Origin: Kitasatospora indigofera
GTDB lineage: Bacteria; Actinomycetota; Actinomycetes; Streptomycetales; Streptomycetaceae
Reading direction: 5' to 3'
DNA length: 64,000 nucleotides
Assembly (NCBI RefSeq): GCF_014655955.1
Contig: NZ_BNBO01000019.1
Span: 1-64,000, forward strand
Of the stretch, positions 61,971-64,000 are shown in pieces. How positions within the stretch are numbered: the first letter of the stretch is position 1; the number at the start of each line of letters is the position of its first letter. The notes beneath the pieces are model-generated. The model did no database searches, was not told where the DNA came from, and saw only the letters and a list, made by a program, of their open reading frames with translations. Both the position numbers and the translations under genes were made by a program.

Positions 61971-61976
61971 GTCGGT

Positions 61977-62168
61977 ATGAGCGACGAGGACGAGGCTGTT
62001 GCCGCCCGGTCCGGGGTGCCGGAGCCGGAGGGCGGCGAGGCCGCCTGCTGGCTGAACCGGGTCTGCCCCGAGTGCGACGCGGTGCTGGACATGGCGCCGC
62101 CGGCGGTCTGCCACCGCTGCGGGGCCGAGGTGCGTCCGGGGCAGTCGTGGGAAGGATCGCCGGCCTAG
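61977..62168 (+). CDS. Small zinc-ribbon protein
   Basis: 63 residues with an acidic N-terminus and a CPEC...CHRC pair (residues about 30-33 and 45-48) forming a four-cysteine zinc ribbon, ending EVRPGQSWEG. No family name. Leaderless promoter. Possibly a small nucleic-acid or protein-binding adaptor. Confidence 0.75.
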   Translation: MSDEDEAVAARSGVPEPEGGEAACWLNRVCPECDAVLDMAPPAVCHRCGAEVRPGQSWEGSPA

Positions 62169-62539
62169 AGGTTTCCTGAGGATGGGGCTCCTGAGGGGGC
62201 TCCTGAGGTGGGGCTTCCTGCGTCGGGTTGGCCGGGGCCGGGTTGGCCGGGGTCGCGCGGTCGGAATCGGGGCGGCCAGTGCCGGGGTCGGGGTCGGGGT
62301 GGCCGGTGCCGCGCGGCCGGGGCCGGGACGAGGACCCCGGGTGCGGCGCGGGGTGGTGACACGGGTAGATTTGTCCACCAATGGACTGCGCCGTCCGGGA
62401 TCCGGAGCCGAGCGCATGGCCCGGCCGCGTCGATCACGCGGGCCCGCCGTACGGAACTGTCGCGGTGGTGCCGGGCCGATCCCGACCCCCGTCCAACCCC
62501 GGGCCAGTGACGTCCGGAGCTTTCCGGAGTACCGCGCCC

Positions 62540-63070
62540 ATGAGCACCGACCAGGCCACCCGCCCGCGCCCTGCCCTGCGGCCGCCGGTCAGCAGGGCAC
62601 CCGCCTCGCCGAGCCTGGGCACCATGCTGCACGCGACCACCTCGTCGATATCGGTGCTGCTGCTGATCGTTGCCGCGGGGGCGCTGCTGCACCAGCCGAT
62701 GCTCATCCCGCCCTTGGCGGCCAGTGCCGCTCTGGTGCACAGCACCCCGGCCCTGCCGCTGGCGCAGCCGCGCAGTCTGGTCGGCGGGCACCTGCTGGCG
62801 GCGCTCACCGGCTTCGCCGTGCTGGCCGTGCTCGGCAGCGCCACCTGGGCCGCCGCCCTGGCCGGCGGCCTGGCGCTGGCGGTCATGATGCTCAGCCGGA
62901 CGCAGCACACGCCGGCGGTCGCCACCGCCGTGATCGTGGTGCTCCAGGCGCCGCGACCGGCCCGCTTCCTGCCGCTGCTGCTGGCGGCGACCGTCCTGAT
63001 CGTGCTGGCGGCGATGGCCGCCACCCGCGCCAAGCGCGGCGGCCCGGCCTACCCGTCCTACTGGTGGTGA
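62540..63070 (+). CDS. HPP-family-like small membrane protein
   Basis: A 176-residue protein with about four membrane segments (SISVLLLIVAAGALLH, PLAASAALVHSTPALPLAQPRSLVGGHLLAALTG, split; TWAAALAGGLALAVMML, PLLLAATVLIVLAAMA). The order PLAASAALVHSTPALPLAQPRSLVGGH resembles HPP-family proteins, which include nitrite-related transporters. GGAG is 12 nt upstream of ATG 62540. It ends in a textbook terminator. Confidence 0.82.
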   Translation: MSTDQATRPRPALRPPVSRAPASPSLGTMLHATTSSISVLLLIVAAGALLHQPMLIPPLAASAALVHSTPALPLAQPRSLVGGHLLAALTGFAVLAVLGSATWAAALAGGLALAVMMLSRTQHTPAVATAVIVVLQAPRPARFLPLLLAATVLIVLAAMAATRAKRGGPAYPSYWW

Positions 63071-63093
63071 CGGTGCTCCTGCCCCGGCCTTCG

Positions 63094-63119
63094 AAAGCGC
63101 CCCCGCGGGGCGCTTTTTT
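63094..63119 (+). terminator. Rho-independent terminator of the HPP-like gene
   Basis: AAAGCGCCCC-CGC-GGGGCGCTTT followed by further T residues (six Ts in all). Confidence 0.92.
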
Positions 63120-63220
63120 CGTGCTCGGACGGGGTGGGCGCGGCGGCGGGGCGAGCGGGGTCGGCCTGTCGATCATGTTCGGGACGTACGCGTTCGTGGA
63201 GTCCGGGTTTCGGTGTGGCT

Positions 63221-63379
63221 GCGTTCGTGACGGCCGTGTTCGTGACGATCACGTTCGTTGCGGTCGTGTTCTCGGTGCACTCGGCGTCCATGCTCGTGAC
63301 GGTCATGTTCGCGACGAATACGTTCGTCACGAACGCATTCGTGACGTACTTGTTCGTGACGAACATGTTCGTTAGAGTT
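63221..63379 (+). repeat. 15-bp degenerate tandem repeat array
   Basis: Units start every 15 bp at 63221, 63236, 63251 and 63266, then, after a 9-bp slip, at 63290, 63305, 63320, 63335, 63350 and 63365. Consensus RYGTTCGTGACGAWC. Each unit holds the GTTCGT half-site of the TetR operators that follow. Confidence 0.9.
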
Positions 63380-63416
63380 GAGGCATGACAGCGCACTCTG
63401 AACGAACGTGTTCGTT
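63359..63416. promoter_or_regulatory. Duplicated TetR-type operators
   Basis: ACGAACATGTTCGT (63359-63372) and AACGAACGTGTTCGTT (63401-63416) are near-identical palindromes 43 bp apart; the second ends 11 nt before the TetR-family ATG. Confidence 0.75.
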
Positions 63417-63427
63417 ATCTTGGGGGG

Positions 63428-64000
63428 ATGACAGCACACTCCGGTACTCCCCACAGCCGTCGGGAGCGCCCCTCGAAGCCGGCCCTCACCCGGGACGGCA
63501 TCGTCGCGACCGCCGTCGGGATCATGCGCGAGGAGGGCCTGCAGAAGGTCACCATGCGCCGCCTGGCTCAGGAGCTCGACACCGGGCCGGCCTCGTTGTA
63601 CGTCTACGTCCGCAACACCGCCGAGCTGCACGCGGCGATCCTGGACGAGCTGCTCGGGACCGTCCCGCCACCCGCCGCGGGCGGATCGTGGCGCGAGCGG
63701 CTGGAGCAACTGCTCGGCTCGTACACCGACATGCTCTTCGCCCATCCGAGCCTGGCCCAGTCCGCCCTGGTGGCGCGTCCCAGCGGTCCGCACTACCTCG
63801 ACCTGATCGAGCGCGTGCTGGCACTGCTGGCCGAGGGCGGGGTCCCGGCCGGTCAGGCGGCCTGGGGGGTGGACGTGCTCCTGCAGCACGCCACCGCCAC
63901 CGCCGCCGAGCACGCCACCCGGGTCGGCTCCGCCAACGCCCAGGAGGAGATGGACACCCTGGCCAGGGTCCTCCGGGAGACCTTCGCCGGGACGCACCCG
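63428..64000 (+). CDS. TetR-family regulator, 3' end beyond the window
   Basis: The first 191 codons of a TetR/AcrR regulator. The helix-turn-helix is in LTRDGIVATAVGIMREEGLQKVTMRRLAQELDTGPASLYVYVRN (split; residues about 20-62), and the ligand domain that follows resembles TetR_C (LFAHPSLAQSALVARPSGPHY). It starts at ATG 63428 with GGGGGG just before. The upstream palindromes suggest autoregulation. The gene continues past 64000. Confidence 0.92.
   Translation, partial: MTAHSGTPHSRRERPSKPALTRDGIVATAVGIMREEGLQKVTMRRLAQELDTGPASLYVYVRNTAELHAAILDELLGTVPPPAAGGSWRERLEQLLGSYTDMLFAHPSLAQSALVARPSGPHYLDLIERVLALLAEGGVPAGQAAWGVDVLLQHATATAAEHATRVGSANAQEEMDTLARVLRETFAGTHP

Noticed and set aside
61671..61976. 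Upstream extension of the zinc-ribbon gene
   Set aside because: The leaderless -10 element and compositional change point to ATG 61977.
63134..63388. 84-codon open frame encoding FVTN-type hydrophobic repeats
   Set aside because: A 15-bp tandem repeat yields a five-residue repeat in every frame, on both strands; there is no RBS and it overlaps the operator region.
63221..63416. Possible CRISPR array
   Set aside because: Units are contiguous 15-bp repeats without spacers, and no cas genes are nearby.

Overview
The window is from a high-GC Gram-positive bacterium of the Streptomyces/Kitasatospora type. It is GC-rich with strong G/C bias at third codon positions, it has leaderless genes with TANNNT hexamers 6-8 nt before the start codon, and it carries a modular polyketide synthase, an AfsR/SARP-type regulator, a PptT-like phosphopantetheinyl transferase, HxlR/DeoR/LacI/TetR regulators and a CebR-type operator. 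No rRNA, tRNA, insertion sequence or CRISPR array was seen.

Layout. (1) 1-13959 is the edge of a specialised-metabolite cluster: the end of a type I PKS (KR remnant, ACP, thioesterase), an overlapping SDR reductase, two SnoaL-fold proteins, a four-gene oligopeptide-type ABC transporter (binding lipoprotein, two permeases, fused double ATPase), a translationally coupled pair resembling mycobacterial PptH/PptT (removal and addition of phosphopantetheine on carrier proteins), then on the other strand a CocE-type hydrolase, a third SnoaL-fold protein and a flavin monooxygenase. (2) 14098-26778 is chromosomal housekeeping and accessory metabolism: ASCH protein, BrkB-type membrane protein, divergent xylB/xylA, Nudix, DUF4406-like, DeoR regulator, VOC protein, nadE, a divergent oxidoreductase/HxlR pair, an APH-like kinase and an exported beta-carbonic anhydrase. 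(3) 27478-31453 is a three-gene cassette of unknown function: an M15/extensin-like putative metallopeptidase followed by two large proteins that share a C-terminal domain with each other. A short SARP regulator follows at 31765.

(4) 32659-50695 reads as a xyloglucan utilisation island: GH74 xyloglucanase with CBM2 (interrupted here by one in-frame TAA), GH95 alpha-fucosidase-type enzyme, GH3 beta-glucosidase with a CBM6-like tail, a binding protein with two permeases but no ATPase (as in Streptomyces systems powered by MsiK), a LacI regulator, GH31 alpha-xylosidase and GH42 beta-galactosidase. xylA/xylB at 16959-19978 would consume the released xylose. A CebR box lies before GH74, and a different TCGAAGCG-containing box recurs before GH95, GH3 and the binding protein, suggesting a local LacI regulon nested with cellobiose control.

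(5) 50920-64000 holds an alkylsulfatase-like MBL enzyme, a glutaminase-STAS fusion, a GH92 alpha-mannosidase with an anomalous start, a PAS-GAF-SpoIIE-HATPase phosphatase, a membrane protein/winged-helix regulator pair with a palindrome at its promoter, a cupredoxin lipoprotein, a zinc-ribbon miniprotein, an HPP-like membrane protein, and a TetR regulator (cut by the window end) preceded by a 15-bp repeat array and a 43-bp tandem duplication of its operator and start codon.
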